The notes: a model not told the origin generated them from the sequence alone. DNA of 64,000 nucleotides from Pseudomonas sp. DTU12.3 (GCF_004124275.1 NZ_CP027218.1:1615501-1679500), one strand, 5' to 3'. Positions 31,439-40,118 are shown, counted from the first letter of the stretch. Program-made: numbers and translations.

Positions 31439-32641
31439 ATGGATTACCCGAAAAGCGTCCCCGGCTCCGGCCTGGAGAACGGCAAGTTTGTCGATGAAGA
31501 CCCGATTGCGGGCAAGCCCGGTTCACTGATCCCGGCCAGTTGGGGCAACAGCGTTACCGAAGAAATTCTCAGCGCTATTAAAGCCGCAGGGTTGACCCCG
31601 GATGAAGATCAGACCAATCAACTCGCGCAGGCGATTCGGCTGTTGTCGAAGCCGGATCCGTTGCAGCAATTCCCGGTGCAGGTGTACCGAAAGAATTTGC
31701 TGATCAACGGTGGATTCGATATCTGGCAACGCGGGACGACCAATCAGGGGCCGAATATTGGTGGTTACGTGGCTGATCGGTTTCGCTGTGACTGGAGCGG
31801 TAATGCGGCTGTAGCGATCAGCCGGCAGAGCTTCGTTCCGGGGCAGGCCGAGGTGGCCGGTGAGCCGGCGTATTTCCTGCGCTGGCAACAGACCACGGCG
31901 GGCGTTGGTGCAACGGAGCATAAAATTTCCCAGGCTATCGAGTCGGTTCGGAGCCTGGCCGGGAAAACGGCCACCGTGACGTTCTGGGCACGTTCCGATG
32001 CGGCGCGTGCACTGAAAGTAGCGGTTACGCAATATTTTGGCACAGGCGGTTCGGAACCCGTGACCAAAGCGGTCGAAGCCTTTCAGTTGAACACGGCCTG
32101 GACCCAGTACACCGCGACATTTCAGGTGCCAACCATTGCCGGCAAAATGCTCGGCACGAACGATTTCCTGAGACTGGCATTCGACCTGCCGCTCAACGTC
32201 GTGCAGACGGTCGATCTGGCGCAGATCCAGTTGGAAGAAGGGCCGGTTTCTACGCCTTTCGAATACCGTCCGGTCGCTGAAGAGTTGATGCTGTGTCAAC
32301 GATATTTCGAGAAATCTTTCGCCAACCGTCTACCGGTTCAGGCGAACAATGGCGCCAGTACGTGCATTCTTTCGTTTAGCCAGTCAGCGGGTGCCAACAG
32401 TGGCCAATATGGCTTGGCTATCCACATGCAGATACTGAAGAGAGTGCAACCTACGGTTGTGCTGTATAGCCCTGCAAATGCAACTAATCAGGTCTGGAAC
32501 TACACGGTTCAAACAACCTGTACGGGGACATTCATACACGGTGTGACGCAGCGTACTTTCGCCATTAGCACAGTGACGTCACCCAACAGCGTGCCCGGTA
32601 ACGGGCTGCAAGTTGAATGGACAGCAGATGCTGAAATCTAG
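31439..32641 (+). CDS. Tailocin 2 fibre 5 with carbohydrate-binding-like tip
   Basis: A 400-residue fibre, the longest of the five. The shared anchor is in residues 1-65 (MDYPKSVPGSGLENGKFVDE). From about residue 80 comes NLLINGGFDIWQRGT, followed by ADRFRCDW, a TATVTFWARSD strand and FEYRPVAEELMLCQRYFEKS. This NGxFxxWQRGT...DRW pattern is common in phage tail proteins with a jelly-roll, carbohydrate-binding-like fold. The last 110 residues are a further beta domain. Only a 72-residue protein follows it, not a full chaperone. Confidence 0.85.
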   Translation: MDYPKSVPGSGLENGKFVDEDPIAGKPGSLIPASWGNSVTEEILSAIKAAGLTPDEDQTNQLAQAIRLLSKPDPLQQFPVQVYRKNLLINGGFDIWQRGTTNQGPNIGGYVADRFRCDWSGNAAVAISRQSFVPGQAEVAGEPAYFLRWQQTTAGVGATEHKISQAIESVRSLAGKTATVTFWARSDAARALKVAVTQYFGTGGSEPVTKAVEAFQLNTAWTQYTATFQVPTIAGKMLGTNDFLRLAFDLPLNVVQTVDLAQIQLEEGPVSTPFEYRPVAEELMLCQRYFEKSFANRLPVQANNGASTCILSFSQSAGANSGQYGLAIHMQILKRVQPTVVLYSPANATNQVWNYTVQTTCTGTFIHGVTQRTFAISTVTSPNSVPGNGLQVEWTADAEI

Positions 32642-32650
32642 GAGTGACTC

Positions 32651-32869
32651 ATGACGTATCAATTGACAGCGTGCGGCGTATTGCGCATCGAGGATTCCGC
32701 GTTCATCCCACAAGACCCGACCAATCGCGACTGGCTCGAGTATCAGGTGTGGCTGGTATCGGGCGGGCAAGTGCTGCCATTGGATGAAACCTCTAATGAA
32801 GTTGCTCCGGGCGGCACCCTGAAAACTCTGGCAAATAAATGGCTGGCAGGCATTGGCCGGCAGCCGTGA
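32651..32869 (+). CDS. Small protein following fibre 5
   Basis: A 72-residue protein. RIEDSAFIPQDPTNRDWLEYQVWLVSGGQ matches, in part, a motif often seen at the start of small phage tail-associated proteins (DPxNxDWxEYxxWL). It sits where a chaperone gene would be but has neither the APC nor TAP C-terminal pattern. It may be a short chaperone or a remnant. AGGAG precedes the ATG. Confidence 0.65.
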   Translation: MTYQLTACGVLRIEDSAFIPQDPTNRDWLEYQVWLVSGGQVLPLDETSNEVAPGGTLKTLANKWLAGIGRQP

Positions 32870-32905
32870 TTCAATCGGGGGAATATCCAGGGAGGATTAC
32901 GCATC

Positions 32906-33472
32906 ATGCAAATAACTGAAAACAACCTTATCGACATCATGCCCAACGCCCGCTCCCAAGCGGGCGTTTTTGTTTCTGCGCTCAATGCCGCCATGACGCG
33001 CCGCCGCATCGACACGCCCAAACGTATTGCGGCGTTTCTGGCGCAGGTCGGCCACGAGTCGGGGCAACTGCGTTATGTGCGCGAGCTGGGCAACAACCAA
33101 TACCTGAGCAAATACGATACCGGCACATTGGCGCTGCGTCTGGGCAATACCCCAGAGGCTGATGGCGACGGGCAAAAGTATCGCGGACGTGGGCTGATAC
33201 AAATCACTGGCCGTAGCAATTATCGACAATGCAGCGTTGGCCTGTTTGGCGATGAGCGGCTGTTGTCGTTGCCCGAACTGCTCGAACAGCCGCAATGGGC
33301 AGCCGAATCCGCCGCGTGGTTCTGGGAACAGAACGGTTTGAACGAACTGGCCGATCGCGACCAGTTCAACACCATCACCCGGCGCATCAACGGCGGGTTG
33401 AACGGCTTGCAGGATCGTCTGGAAATCTGGGCGCGGGCGAGGGCGGTGTTATGCCAATCCCCTGGCGAATGA
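32906..33472 (+). CDS. Endolysin, glycoside hydrolase family 19
   Basis: A 188-residue GH19 (chitinase-like) lysin of the kind used by Pseudomonas phages and tailocins to cleave peptidoglycan. It has FLAQVGHESGQLRYV with the catalytic Glu at residue 51, KYRGRGLIQITGRSNY and an end typical of the family (FNTITRRINGG). There is no signal peptide, so a holin is needed. GGGAGG precedes the ATG. A perfect 10-bp hairpin plus T-tract lies inside codons 14-22, giving it an unusual 5' structure. Its stop lies beyond the start of Rz (overlap). Confidence 0.93.
   Translation: MQITENNLIDIMPNARSQAGVFVSALNAAMTRRRIDTPKRIAAFLAQVGHESGQLRYVRELGNNQYLSKYDTGTLALRLGNTPEADGDGQKYRGRGLIQITGRSNYRQCSVGLFGDERLLSLPELLEQPQWAAESAAWFWEQNGLNELADRDQFNTITRRINGGLNGLQDRLEIWARARAVLCQSPGE
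32945..32971 (+). terminator. Terminator-like hairpin inside the endolysin coding start
   Basis: AACGCCCGCT / AGCGGGCGTT is a perfect 10-bp stem with a CCCA loop and a run of five T (32967-32971), within codons 14-22 of the endolysin. It looks like an intrinsic terminator placed to attenuate lysis-gene transcription. Confidence 0.7.
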
Positions 33473-33969
33473 TCGGCATCTTGTTGTTGGCGCTGGGAGC
33501 TTTTGCCGTGGCCTGGCAGTTGCAGGACTGGCGTTACGGCCGGCAACTCGCCGAGCAGGCTCGGTTAAACGCCGAAGTCCTCAATCAACAGAATTTTGCC
33601 GCGGCCTCAGCCCAACAGGCCGAGCAGGATAAACGCCTGGCGCTGGAGCAACGGCTCGCCGCCAGTGAACAAACCCACTATCGAGCACTGAGCGATGCCC
33701 AACGTGATCAGGATCGCCTGCGCGATCGTCTTGCCACTGCTGATGTGCGCCTGTCAGTCCTACTCGACGCCAGCGACGTTGCCCCAGGCTGCAACGTGCC
33801 AGCCGCCGCCGGCCCCGGCGGCGTGGATCATGCAACCGTACGCGCCCGACTTGACCCGGCGCATGCTCAACGAATTATCGCTATCACCGACAGCGGCGAC
33901 CGCGGATTGATCGCGCTGCAGGCGTGTCAGGCCTATGTCAGAGCGTTGGCTCCCGAACATTTTGAATGA
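33451..33969 (+). CDS. Rz-type i-spanin
   Basis: A 172-residue protein with an N-terminal membrane anchor (MIGILLLALGAFAVAWQL, about residues 7-24) and a long helical periplasmic part rich in Gln, Ala and Arg (QQAEQDKRLALEQRL). This is the inner-membrane spanin that, with Rz1, fuses inner and outer membrane at the end of lysis. It overlaps the endolysin by 22 bases, and Rz1 is nested inside it in another frame. Confidence 0.85.
   Translation: MPIPWRMIGILLLALGAFAVAWQLQDWRYGRQLAEQARLNAEVLNQQNFAAASAQQAEQDKRLALEQRLAASEQTHYRALSDAQRDQDRLRDRLATADVRLSVLLDASDVAPGCNVPAAAGPGGVDHATVRARLDPAHAQRIIAITDSGDRGLIALQACQAYVRALAPEHFE
33695..33910 (+). CDS. Rz1-type o-spanin lipoprotein, nested within Rz
   Basis: A 71-residue lipoprotein wholly inside Rz in the +1 frame. 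It begins MPNVIRIACAIVLPLLMCAC with a lipobox whose modified Cys is residue 20, followed by a Pro/Ala-rich mature part (CQPPPAPAAW). This is the outer-membrane partner of Rz. Nested Rz1 genes are a known arrangement in lambda and P2-like phages. Confidence 0.88.
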   Translation: MPNVIRIACAIVLPLLMCACQSYSTPATLPQAATCQPPPAPAAWIMQPYAPDLTRRMLNELSLSPTAATAD

Positions 33970-34036
33970 CTCTGTGTATTGAAAGCGCAACCGGCTCGTG
34001 TACGGTGAAGGCATCCCACACGATCCGGAGTGCGCC

Positions 34037-34537
34037 GTGAAAGAGATCACCCAATTGGCTGCTGAACTTGGCCGACGCCTGCAAGTGCTCAATGCCCACG
34101 TCACCACCGCCGAGTCCTGCACCGGCGGCGGTATCGCCGAGGCGATCACGCGGATTCCCGGCAGCTCGGCGTGGTTTGAAGCGGGTTACGTGACGTACTC
34201 CAATCGGCAGAAAACCCAGCAATTGAATGTGCCGGTCGAGTTGTTCGAGACGGTGGGTGCGGTCAGTGCCGAGGTGGTCGAGGCAATGGTGCGTGGCGCG
34301 CAGGACAAAAGCCTGGCGCGATTTGCCGTGGCGGTCAGCGGGGTGGCCGGGCCGGATGGGGGTTCACCGAACAAACCGGTGGGCACGGTGTGGCTGGCCT
34401 GGGGTGTTGGCGAAACGGTCACCAGTGAGGTTCAGCACTTCCCCGGTAACCGCGATGAAGTCCGCCGACAAACGGTGAAGGCCGCGCTAGAGGGGCTCCT
34501 GCGACTAGCGGCACGAGAAATCGAAAATCAGGGGTAG
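34037..34537 (+). CDS. cinA: CinA C-terminal family protein (nicotinamide-nucleotide amidohydrolase)
   Basis: A 166-residue single-domain CinA protein, like the stand-alone PncC enzymes that deamidate NMN to nicotinate mononucleotide. It includes [15 protein letters not shown] and [24 protein letters not shown] start at 34037 is preceded by GGAG seven bases upstream and gives the usual [15 protein letters not shown] beginning. In fluorescent pseudomonads the space between mutS and cinA is a common site for tailocin genes, which fits the region just upstream. Confidence 0.92.
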   Translation: MKEITQLAAELGRRLQVLNAHVTTAESCTGGGIAEAITRIPGSSAWFEAGYVTYSNRQKTQQLNVPVELFETVGAVSAEVVEAMVRGAQDKSLARFAVAVSGVAGPDGGSPNKPVGTVWLAWGVGETVTSEVQHFPGNRDEVRRQTVKAALEGLLRLAAREIENQG

Positions 34538-34564
34538 GCGATCCGCGAACGCTGTGGAATAATA

Positions 34565-34580
34565 CTGGCTACTTATACAG
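34565..34580 (+). promoter_or_regulatory. LexA box upstream of recA
   Basis: CTGGCTACTTATACAG fits the CTG-N10-CAG consensus and ends 40 bases before the recA ATG. It implies SOS control of recA. Confidence 0.9.
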
Positions 34581-34620
34581 GTGTTGGCCGTCAGGCCTTA
34601 TTGATTACGTGAGGACTTTA

Positions 34621-35682
34621 ATGGACGACAACAAGAAGAAAGCCTTGGCTGCGGCCCTGGGTCAGATCGAACGTCAATTCGGCAAGGGTGCCGTGATGCG
34701 TATGGGCGATCAGGACCGTCAGGCGATCCCGGCTATCTCCACTGGCTCTCTGGGGCTGGACATCGCACTCGGCATTGGCGGTCTGCCAAAAGGCCGTATC
34801 GTTGAAATCTACGGTCCGGAATCCTCCGGTAAAACCACACTGACCTTGTCGGTGATCGCCCAGGCACAAAAAGCCGGCGCGACCTGCGCATTCGTCGACG
34901 CCGAACACGCTCTCGACCCTGAGTACGCCGGCAAACTGGGCGTCAACGTTGACGACCTGCTGGTATCCCAGCCGGACACCGGCGAGCAGGCCCTGGAAAT
35001 CACCGACATGCTGGTGCGTTCCAACGCGGTTGACGTGATCATCGTCGACTCCGTGGCTGCACTGGTACCGAAGGCTGAAATCGAAGGCGAAATGGGTGAC
35101 ATGCACGTGGGCCTGCAAGCCCGTCTGATGTCCCAGGCGCTGCGTAAAATCACCGGTAACATCAAGAACGCTAACTGCCTGGTAATCTTCATCAACCAGA
35201 TCCGCATGAAGATCGGCGTGATGTTCGGTAGCCCGGAAACCACCACCGGTGGTAACGCGCTGAAGTTCTACGCCTCGGTTCGTCTCGACATCCGCCGTAC
35301 CGGCGCGGTGAAGGAAGGCGACGAAGTGGTCGGCAGCGAAACCCGCGTCAAGGTTGTGAAGAACAAGGTTGCTTCGCCGTTCCGTCAGGCCGAGTTCCAG
35401 ATTCTTTACGGCAAAGGCATCTACCTCAACGGCGAGATGATCGACCTCGGTGTGTTGCACGGTTTCGTCGAGAAGTCCGGCGCCTGGTACGCCTACGAAG
35501 GCACCAAGATCGGTCAGGGCAAGGCCAACTCGGCCAAGTTCCTGGCAGACAACCCGGAAATCGCTGCGAAACTCGAGAAGCAACTGCGTGACAAGCTGCT
35601 GACGCCTACAGTGATCGACTCCAAGGCCTCGGCAGTCGCAGTCAAAGAGACTGCAGACGACCTGGCCGACGCTGACATCTGA
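34621..35682 (+). CDS. recA: Recombinase RecA
   Basis: A 353-residue RecA. The Walker A site GPESSGKTT is at residues 65-73. Other hallmarks are [33 protein letters not shown] and [20 protein letters not shown], and an acidic C-terminus ends DDLADADI. It catalyses strand exchange and stimulates self-cleavage of LexA-like repressors, which links it to the repressor at the start of the window. The ATG at 34621 follows GAGGA. recX follows eight bases after its stop. Confidence 0.98.
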   Translation: MDDNKKKALAAALGQIERQFGKGAVMRMGDQDRQAIPAISTGSLGLDIALGIGGLPKGRIVEIYGPESSGKTTLTLSVIAQAQKAGATCAFVDAEHALDPEYAGKLGVNVDDLLVSQPDTGEQALEITDMLVRSNAVDVIIVDSVAALVPKAEIEGEMGDMHVGLQARLMSQALRKITGNIKNANCLVIFINQIRMKIGVMFGSPETTTGGNALKFYASVRLDIRRTGAVKEGDEVVGSETRVKVVKNKVASPFRQAEFQILYGKGIYLNGEMIDLGVLHGFVEKSGAWYAYEGTKIGQGKANSAKFLADNPEIAAKLEKQLRDKLLTPTVIDSKASAVAVKETADDLADADI

Positions 35683-35690
35683 TTGCAGCG

Positions 35691-36161
35691 ATGACCACCG
35701 CCGTACTCGATACCCTCGTCGCGGTGCGGCGAACCGCCATGGACCTGCTCGCACGTCGCGAGCACGGTCGAGTCGAGCTGACGCGTAAACTGCGTCAGCG
35801 CGGCGCTGAGGCGGAGTTGATCGAAACAGCCCTCGATCGTTTGACGGAAGAAGGGCTGCTTTCCGAAGCCCGTTACCTTGAAAGTTTTGTGTCCTACCGT
35901 GCCCGTTCCGGCTATGGCCCTCTGCGGATTCGCGAAGAGCTGGGCCAGCGCGGTTTGCAGCGTGCTGATATCGAACTCGCCCTGCGCGAATGCGGTATCA
36001 GTTGGCAGCAGCAGCTTCAGGACACCTGGCAACGCAAGTTCTCCGGACATTTGCCGATCGACGCGAAAGAGCGGGCCAAGCAAGGCCGTTTCCTGGCGTA
36101 TCGAGGCTTTTCGATGGAGATGATCAACCGCTTGTTCAGCGGTCGCGGCATGGACGATTAA
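35691..36161 (+). CDS. recX: Regulatory protein RecX
   Basis: A 156-residue RecX, which caps or limits RecA filaments. The three-helix repeats are visible: [40 protein letters not shown] and the C-terminal [19 protein letters not shown]. It is in an operon with recA and ends before a strong terminator. Confidence 0.95.
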   Translation: MTTAVLDTLVAVRRTAMDLLARREHGRVELTRKLRQRGAEAELIETALDRLTEEGLLSEARYLESFVSYRARSGYGPLRIREELGQRGLQRADIELALRECGISWQQQLQDTWQRKFSGHLPIDAKERAKQGRFLAYRGFSMEMINRLFSGRGMDD

Positions 36162-36174
36162 AACGATTCAACAA

Positions 36175-36212
36175 AAACGGCCCTCTATGAAAATAGCGGG
36201 CCGTTTTTTTTT
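36175..36212 (+). terminator. Terminator of recA-recX
   Basis: AACGGCCC / GGGCCGTT stem with a 14-base loop and nine T residues. It is also close to the 3' end of the opposite-strand gene, so it may serve both directions. Confidence 0.9.
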
Positions 36213-36216
36213 GCTT

Positions 36217-37335
36217 TCAAATGACCTTTGACGGTTCGCGCGCGCGTTGCGCTGCTTGCGGTTTGGAGTCTGCCCAGTTTTCCGGCAGGTTGATGTAATC
36301 GATCAACTCCCGCAGACGCCCGTGAGTGCGAGCGTTAAAAGCGAAGGCCAGTCGCGCCAGATGGCTGAACTGCGCTTCGTCGTGTTCCTCGCCGTTGTAG
36401 GCGTGTTGATGAAACTGGTCGCTCAGGCACAGATCGGCGAAAGCTTCCTGCATATGCTCCAGCGCCTGATCGTTGAGTTTGTGATGCATGCGAATCACGA
36501 ACTGCCGCTTGAGCCAGCGGCTCGAGTGGAAGTTGCTGTAGAACTGGTTGATCTGTTCTACGGCCTCTTCAACGCTGTAGACCAATCGCATCAGCTTCAT
36601 GTCAGTCGGCAGGATGTAACGGTTGTCCTCCAGTTGCTGACGAATGAAGTCCATTGCGACCTGCCAGAACGTGCCGCCCGGCGCATCCAGTAACACCACA
36701 GGCACCAGTGGACTTTTACCGGTCTGGATCAGTGTCAGTACCTCCAGTGCTTCATCCAGCGTGCCGAATCCGCCAGGGCACAAAACCAGCGCGTCGGCTT
36801 CTTTGACGAAAAACAGTTTGCGCGTGAAGAAGAAGTGGAACGGCAGCAGATTATTGGTGCCATCGACAGTCGGGTTGGCATGCTGCTCGAAGGGTAGGGT
36901 GATGTTGAACCCGAGACTGTGATCACGTCCGGCACCTTCATGCGCGGCGGCCATGATGCCGCCCCCGGCGCCGGTAATGACCATCATGTCTGAATGCGCC
37001 AACGCGGCACCGAGTTCGCGCGCCATGGCATACAACGGATGCTCGACCGGCGTGCGCGCCGAGCCGAATACGGTGACTTTACGGCGGCCCTTGAATTGTT
37101 CCAGCACACGAAACGCCTGCTCCAGTTCGCGCAGGGCTTGCAGGGTGATCTTGGCGTTCCAGCGGTTGTGGTCTTCCTGTGCCATGCGCAGCACGGTGAG
37201 GATCATGTCGCGGTAGATGGGGATGTTCGGGCTGTTGGGGGAAACACGGTTGAGTTGTGCTTCGACCTGGCTGATAAGGTCGGGACCGCTTTCCTGAAAA
37301 TGCCGGCTGAGCAAGTCATTCGGTTGGTAAGGCAT
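36217..37335 (-). CDS. LOG-family (TIGR00730-like) nucleotide-binding protein
   Basis: A 372-residue LOG-like protein with a Rossmann fold. KVTVFGSART, VITGAGGGIMAAAHEGA and the key PGGFGTLDEALEVLTLIQTG motif are present. The family includes phosphoribohydrolases that release cytokinin-type bases and nucleotide 5'-monophosphate hydrolases; this long form with extra N-terminal (about 80 residues) and C-terminal (about 90) parts is common in Pseudomonas and its substrate is not established. GGAGAC precedes the ATG. Confidence 0.85.
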   Translation of the reverse strand: MPYQPNDLLSRHFQESGPDLISQVEAQLNRVSPNSPNIPIYRDMILTVLRMAQEDHNRWNAKITLQALRELEQAFRVLEQFKGRRKVTVFGSARTPVEHPLYAMARELGAALAHSDMMVITGAGGGIMAAAHEGAGRDHSLGFNITLPFEQHANPTVDGTNNLLPFHFFFTRKLFFVKEADALVLCPGGFGTLDEALEVLTLIQTGKSPLVPVVLLDAPGGTFWQVAMDFIRQQLEDNRYILPTDMKLMRLVYSVEEAVEQINQFYSNFHSSRWLKRQFVIRMHHKLNDQALEHMQEAFADLCLSDQFHQHAYNGEEHDEAQFSHLARLAFAFNARTHGRLRELIDYINLPENWADSKPQAAQRAREPSKVI

Positions 37336-37687
37336 TCAACGTCTCCTTCTGCACAGAGCGGATGGCCCTGACGAGCGGCGTCAGTGCCGCGCTGCAAAAA
37401 AACACACGATCGGCAGTTCCTTGTCTGCCGTTGAAAAGTGATCGGGAATACTCTGAATCTAGACCCTTGCGCGCGTTTGCGCTGGCTTGATCATTGCGCC
37501 GCAACGTTCTGGCTGGCAACCGCTTATTGATTTTTTGCCAGTGTCGGCACCGCTCGTCCGAACGCACGCCGAGTGGCCATCCCTCTGATTAACTAACTGA
37601 CAGGCACCGTACGACAGCATTGCGTCAATCACCGTATGCAAGGTGCACGTGATTCAAGGATTTGCGGGTGGCAAGGAGGCGGGACAC
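37336..37687. other. Intergenic stretch with no recognised element
   Basis: A 352-base stretch between two divergent genes. No terminator, REP element or credible gene was seen. It presumably holds promoters for both genes, but no clear -35/-10 pair stands out. Confidence 0.4.
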
Positions 37688-37882
37688 ATGGCCAGAGTGA
37701 TTCTGGAGATCGATACGCAGCTGTATCGAATGTTGAAGGCATCAGCCGAGACCAATCATGTCAGTCTCGAAGAGGAGTGCTGCCGGCGGTTGGCTGGCGG
37801 CGAGCGCCGTTCGCACTATTTACAGGCCTTGCTGGCCGAACTGCGCGCCGAGGATGAACAGCGGCGCGCCAATTCACGTTGA
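37688..37882 (+). CDS. Small conserved protein, possible ribbon-helix-helix
   Basis: A 64-residue protein: MARVILEIDTQLYRMLKASA, then a helix with VSLEEECCRRLAGG and a charged C-terminal helix. The strand-helix-helix layout fits an Arc-type DNA-binding protein, which is the basis for the call. AAGGAGG precedes the ATG at 37688. It converges with the next gene, with no gap between the stop codons. No toxin-like gene adjoins it. Confidence 0.7.
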   Translation: MARVILEIDTQLYRMLKASAETNHVSLEEECCRRLAGGERRSHYLQALLAELRAEDEQRRANSR

Positions 37883-38308
37883 TTACTTCTTCTTCGCCGG
37901 GCCGGCTTTCGGGCAATCCGATTCCTGGTAGCTGGCGGAGCCGACCGCTTTGTTGGTTTTCACTTCGGTGAAGTCGTAACGCATGATCGCGCCCTTGGCC
38001 ATCAGCTTGCGAAACGAAGGGTTGTTGCACACCGAGGCGCCCAACTGGAAATACACGGCTTTGGGGTCAGCGCGCATCTTGTCGGCGTGGCTCTTTTGCA
38101 CGCTCAGGTGGTTGATCAGCTGTGTGCCTTCAACGGTGAAGCCCTGATCAAGAATGTCTTCACTGATGGCGCGTGGCGTGCCGACGCTGCTTTGGGCGGC
38201 GACGTTGCGCAGCTCACGGTTCAGATTCTGCTCACTCAAGGAGGCGGCCTGAGCGGTGAAGGACGACGCCAGCAGAATGGCAGCGGTGGGAACGATAAGG
38301 CGCAGCAT
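37883..38308 (-). CDS. Exported PA3611-like protein (quorum-regulated virulence factor family)
   Basis: A 141-residue exported protein. A clear signal peptide (MLRLIVPTAAILLASSFTAQ, cut about residue 22) precedes a small mature domain with two Cys (ASVCNNPSF and QESDCPK) that may pair. It resembles P. aeruginosa PA3611, whose family was named for quorum-sensing control; role unknown. Lysine-rich C-terminus. Confidence 0.75.
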   Translation of the reverse strand: MLRLIVPTAAILLASSFTAQAASLSEQNLNRELRNVAAQSSVGTPRAISEDILDQGFTVEGTQLINHLSVQKSHADKMRADPKAVYFQLGASVCNNPSFRKLMAKGAIMRYDFTEVKTNKAVGSASYQESDCPKAGPAKKK

Positions 38309-38497
38309 GAAACTCTCCTGATTCGGTGACTGGTGGTTCGACCAGCCTCGGGGCTGTGCGTTCAGTGGCGGCGAATTATAGGGGAGCCGGTCGGGAGGGT
38401 ACAGGCTTGTGCCCGTTGCTCTGGTAAACTGCCGCCCTTTATTGCCCTGCCGAGTGCTGTTCGTGTCGAGTTTCCCTGTCTGCCGGCGTTATCCGCG

Positions 38498-39244
38498 ATG
38501 AACCATGCCCCCAACGCCGTCGCCCGTTTGCGCGACCAGCGCGAAGATGAAGGCATCAAGCCGATTCAGGCCCGTGGCTTTCGCTCCGAACGTTGCCGTG
38601 ACTGCCGGGTGATCATCAGCCATTGCCTGTGCGCCTGGCGGCCGAGTGTCGAGACCCGTTCCGGCGTGTGCCTGATCATGACCGGCAAGGAAGTGTTCAA
38701 ACCGAGTAATACCGGTTGGCTGATTGCCGATGTGGTGCGCGATAACCATGCGTTCATCTGGTCGCGCACCGAGCCCGATCCGCAGATGCTCGCACTGCTC
38801 AATGACCCGCAATGGCAGCCGTATCTGGTGTTTCCCGGTGAATATGTCGAGCCGTCGCGAGTGACCAACACTGTCGCCATCGATAGCAGCAAACGCCCGC
38901 TGTTCATTCTGCTGGATGCGACTTGGACCGAAGCCCGGAAGATCTTCCGCAAAAGCCCTTACTTCGACCGTTTGCCGATCCTCAGCCTGCTGCCCGACAA
39001 ACTCTCGCGCTATCGCTTGCGCCGTTCGACCCGCAGCGAGCACCTGTGCACCGCCGAAGTCGCGGCGCTGTGTCTGGAGCTGGCAGGCGACACGGATGCG
39101 GCCTCTGCCCTGGACGCTTACTTTGACGTGTTCAGCCAGCACTATCTGGGCGCCAAGCAGCAACTGGACATGAACGAGTCGACGCCGGCCCATGCCGAGT
39201 TGCAAGCCTATATACCAAAGCCGCAGCCGGTGTCGGCCGCATAG
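38498..39244 (+). CDS. DTW-domain tRNA-uridine aminocarboxypropyltransferase-like protein
   Basis: A 248-residue DTW-domain protein, a family that includes E. coli TapT, which adds a 3-amino-3-carboxypropyl group to U47 of tRNA. The Cys cluster CRDCRVIISHCLC (about residues 33-45) likely binds zinc, and LLDATWTEARKIFRKSPYF carries the DTW-like motif (ATW here). The ATG at 38498 gives the normal family start; longer upstream reading is unsupported. The TapT activity is inferred from family. Confidence 0.85.
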   Translation: MNHAPNAVARLRDQREDEGIKPIQARGFRSERCRDCRVIISHCLCAWRPSVETRSGVCLIMTGKEVFKPSNTGWLIADVVRDNHAFIWSRTEPDPQMLALLNDPQWQPYLVFPGEYVEPSRVTNTVAIDSSKRPLFILLDATWTEARKIFRKSPYFDRLPILSLLPDKLSRYRLRRSTRSEHLCTAEVAALCLELAGDTDAASALDAYFDVFSQHYLGAKQQLDMNESTPAHAELQAYIPKPQPVSAA

Positions 39245-39467
39245 TGGCCCATACTGTACGCAACGGTGGCCGTGCTGCTTGACCACCCCGTCTTCGCTGG
39301 GCATGCTTGGCGCCGATTAGGGTGCGGCCAAGGTTTGAAACGCCGTGTTTGCTGTTGATTGGCGTTGAACGTGCCCCTGTGGATATCGCTTCAAAGCGGC
39401 ATCTCGAGTTGCTTTGGCCAGACCGGAATGCACCGCGTCTGCCATCAAAAACAGGATCATTTGAAAA

Positions 39468-40118
39468 ATGGCCACATACGACATCCTGATTGCCGATGAT
39501 CACCCTCTGTTTCGTAGCGCACTGCATCAGGCGGTGACGCTGGGCCTTGGCCCGGATGTACGCCTGGTGGAAGTGGCAAGCATTGCCGAACTGGAAACCC
39601 GCCTGACCGAAAAAGCCGACTGGGATCTGGTCCTGCTCGACCTCAACATGCCCGGCGCTTACGGATTTTCCGGTTTGGTGCTGCTGCGCGGGCAATACCC
39701 GCAGATTCCGGTGGTGATGGTTTCGGCGCAGGAAGAAGCTTCGGTCATGGTCAAATCCCGTGAGTTTGGCGCCAGTGGCTTTATTCCCAAGTCCAGCGAC
39801 CTCAGCGTGATTCAGCAAGCAGTGCGCAAAGTGCTCGATGGCGATGTGTTCTGGCCGCCGCAGGCGTTCGAAGCGGTCGCTGTTTCCGACGAAGCCAAAG
39901 CCGCCAGCGACGGCCTTGCCAGCCTGACCCCGCAGCAATTTCGCGTGTTGACCATGGTCTGCGAAGGCCTGCTGAACAAGCAGATTGCCTATGAGCTGAG
40001 TGTGTCGGAAGCGACCATCAAGGCCCACGTTACGGCGATCTTTCGCAAGTTGAATGTGCGTACTCGCACGCAAGCGGCTTTACTGCTGCAACAACTTGAG
40101 TCAATTCCGAGCCATTAA
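39468..40118 (+). CDS. erdR: LuxR-type response regulator ErdR
   Basis: A 216-residue NarL/LuxR response regulator. The receiver domain has the DD pair in IADDHPLF, the phospho-acceptor Asp in LVLLDLNMPG and a Lys in IPKSSD. The C-terminal HTH is LTPQQFRVLTMVCEGLLNKQ then SEATIKAHVTAIFRKLNVR. Order with dgkA matches PA3604-PA3603, where erdR controls ethanol and acetate use. Function here is inferred from synteny. Confidence 0.85.
   Translation: MATYDILIADDHPLFRSALHQAVTLGLGPDVRLVEVASIAELETRLTEKADWDLVLLDLNMPGAYGFSGLVLLRGQYPQIPVVMVSAQEEASVMVKSREFGASGFIPKSSDLSVIQQAVRKVLDGDVFWPPQAFEAVAVSDEAKAASDGLASLTPQQFRVLTMVCEGLLNKQIAYELSVSEATIKAHVTAIFRKLNVRTRTQAALLLQQLESIPSH

Noticed and set aside
1..33969. 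Complete prophage
   Set aside because: No capsid, portal, terminase, integrase or replication gene is present; only tail, regulation and lysis genes, as in tailocins.
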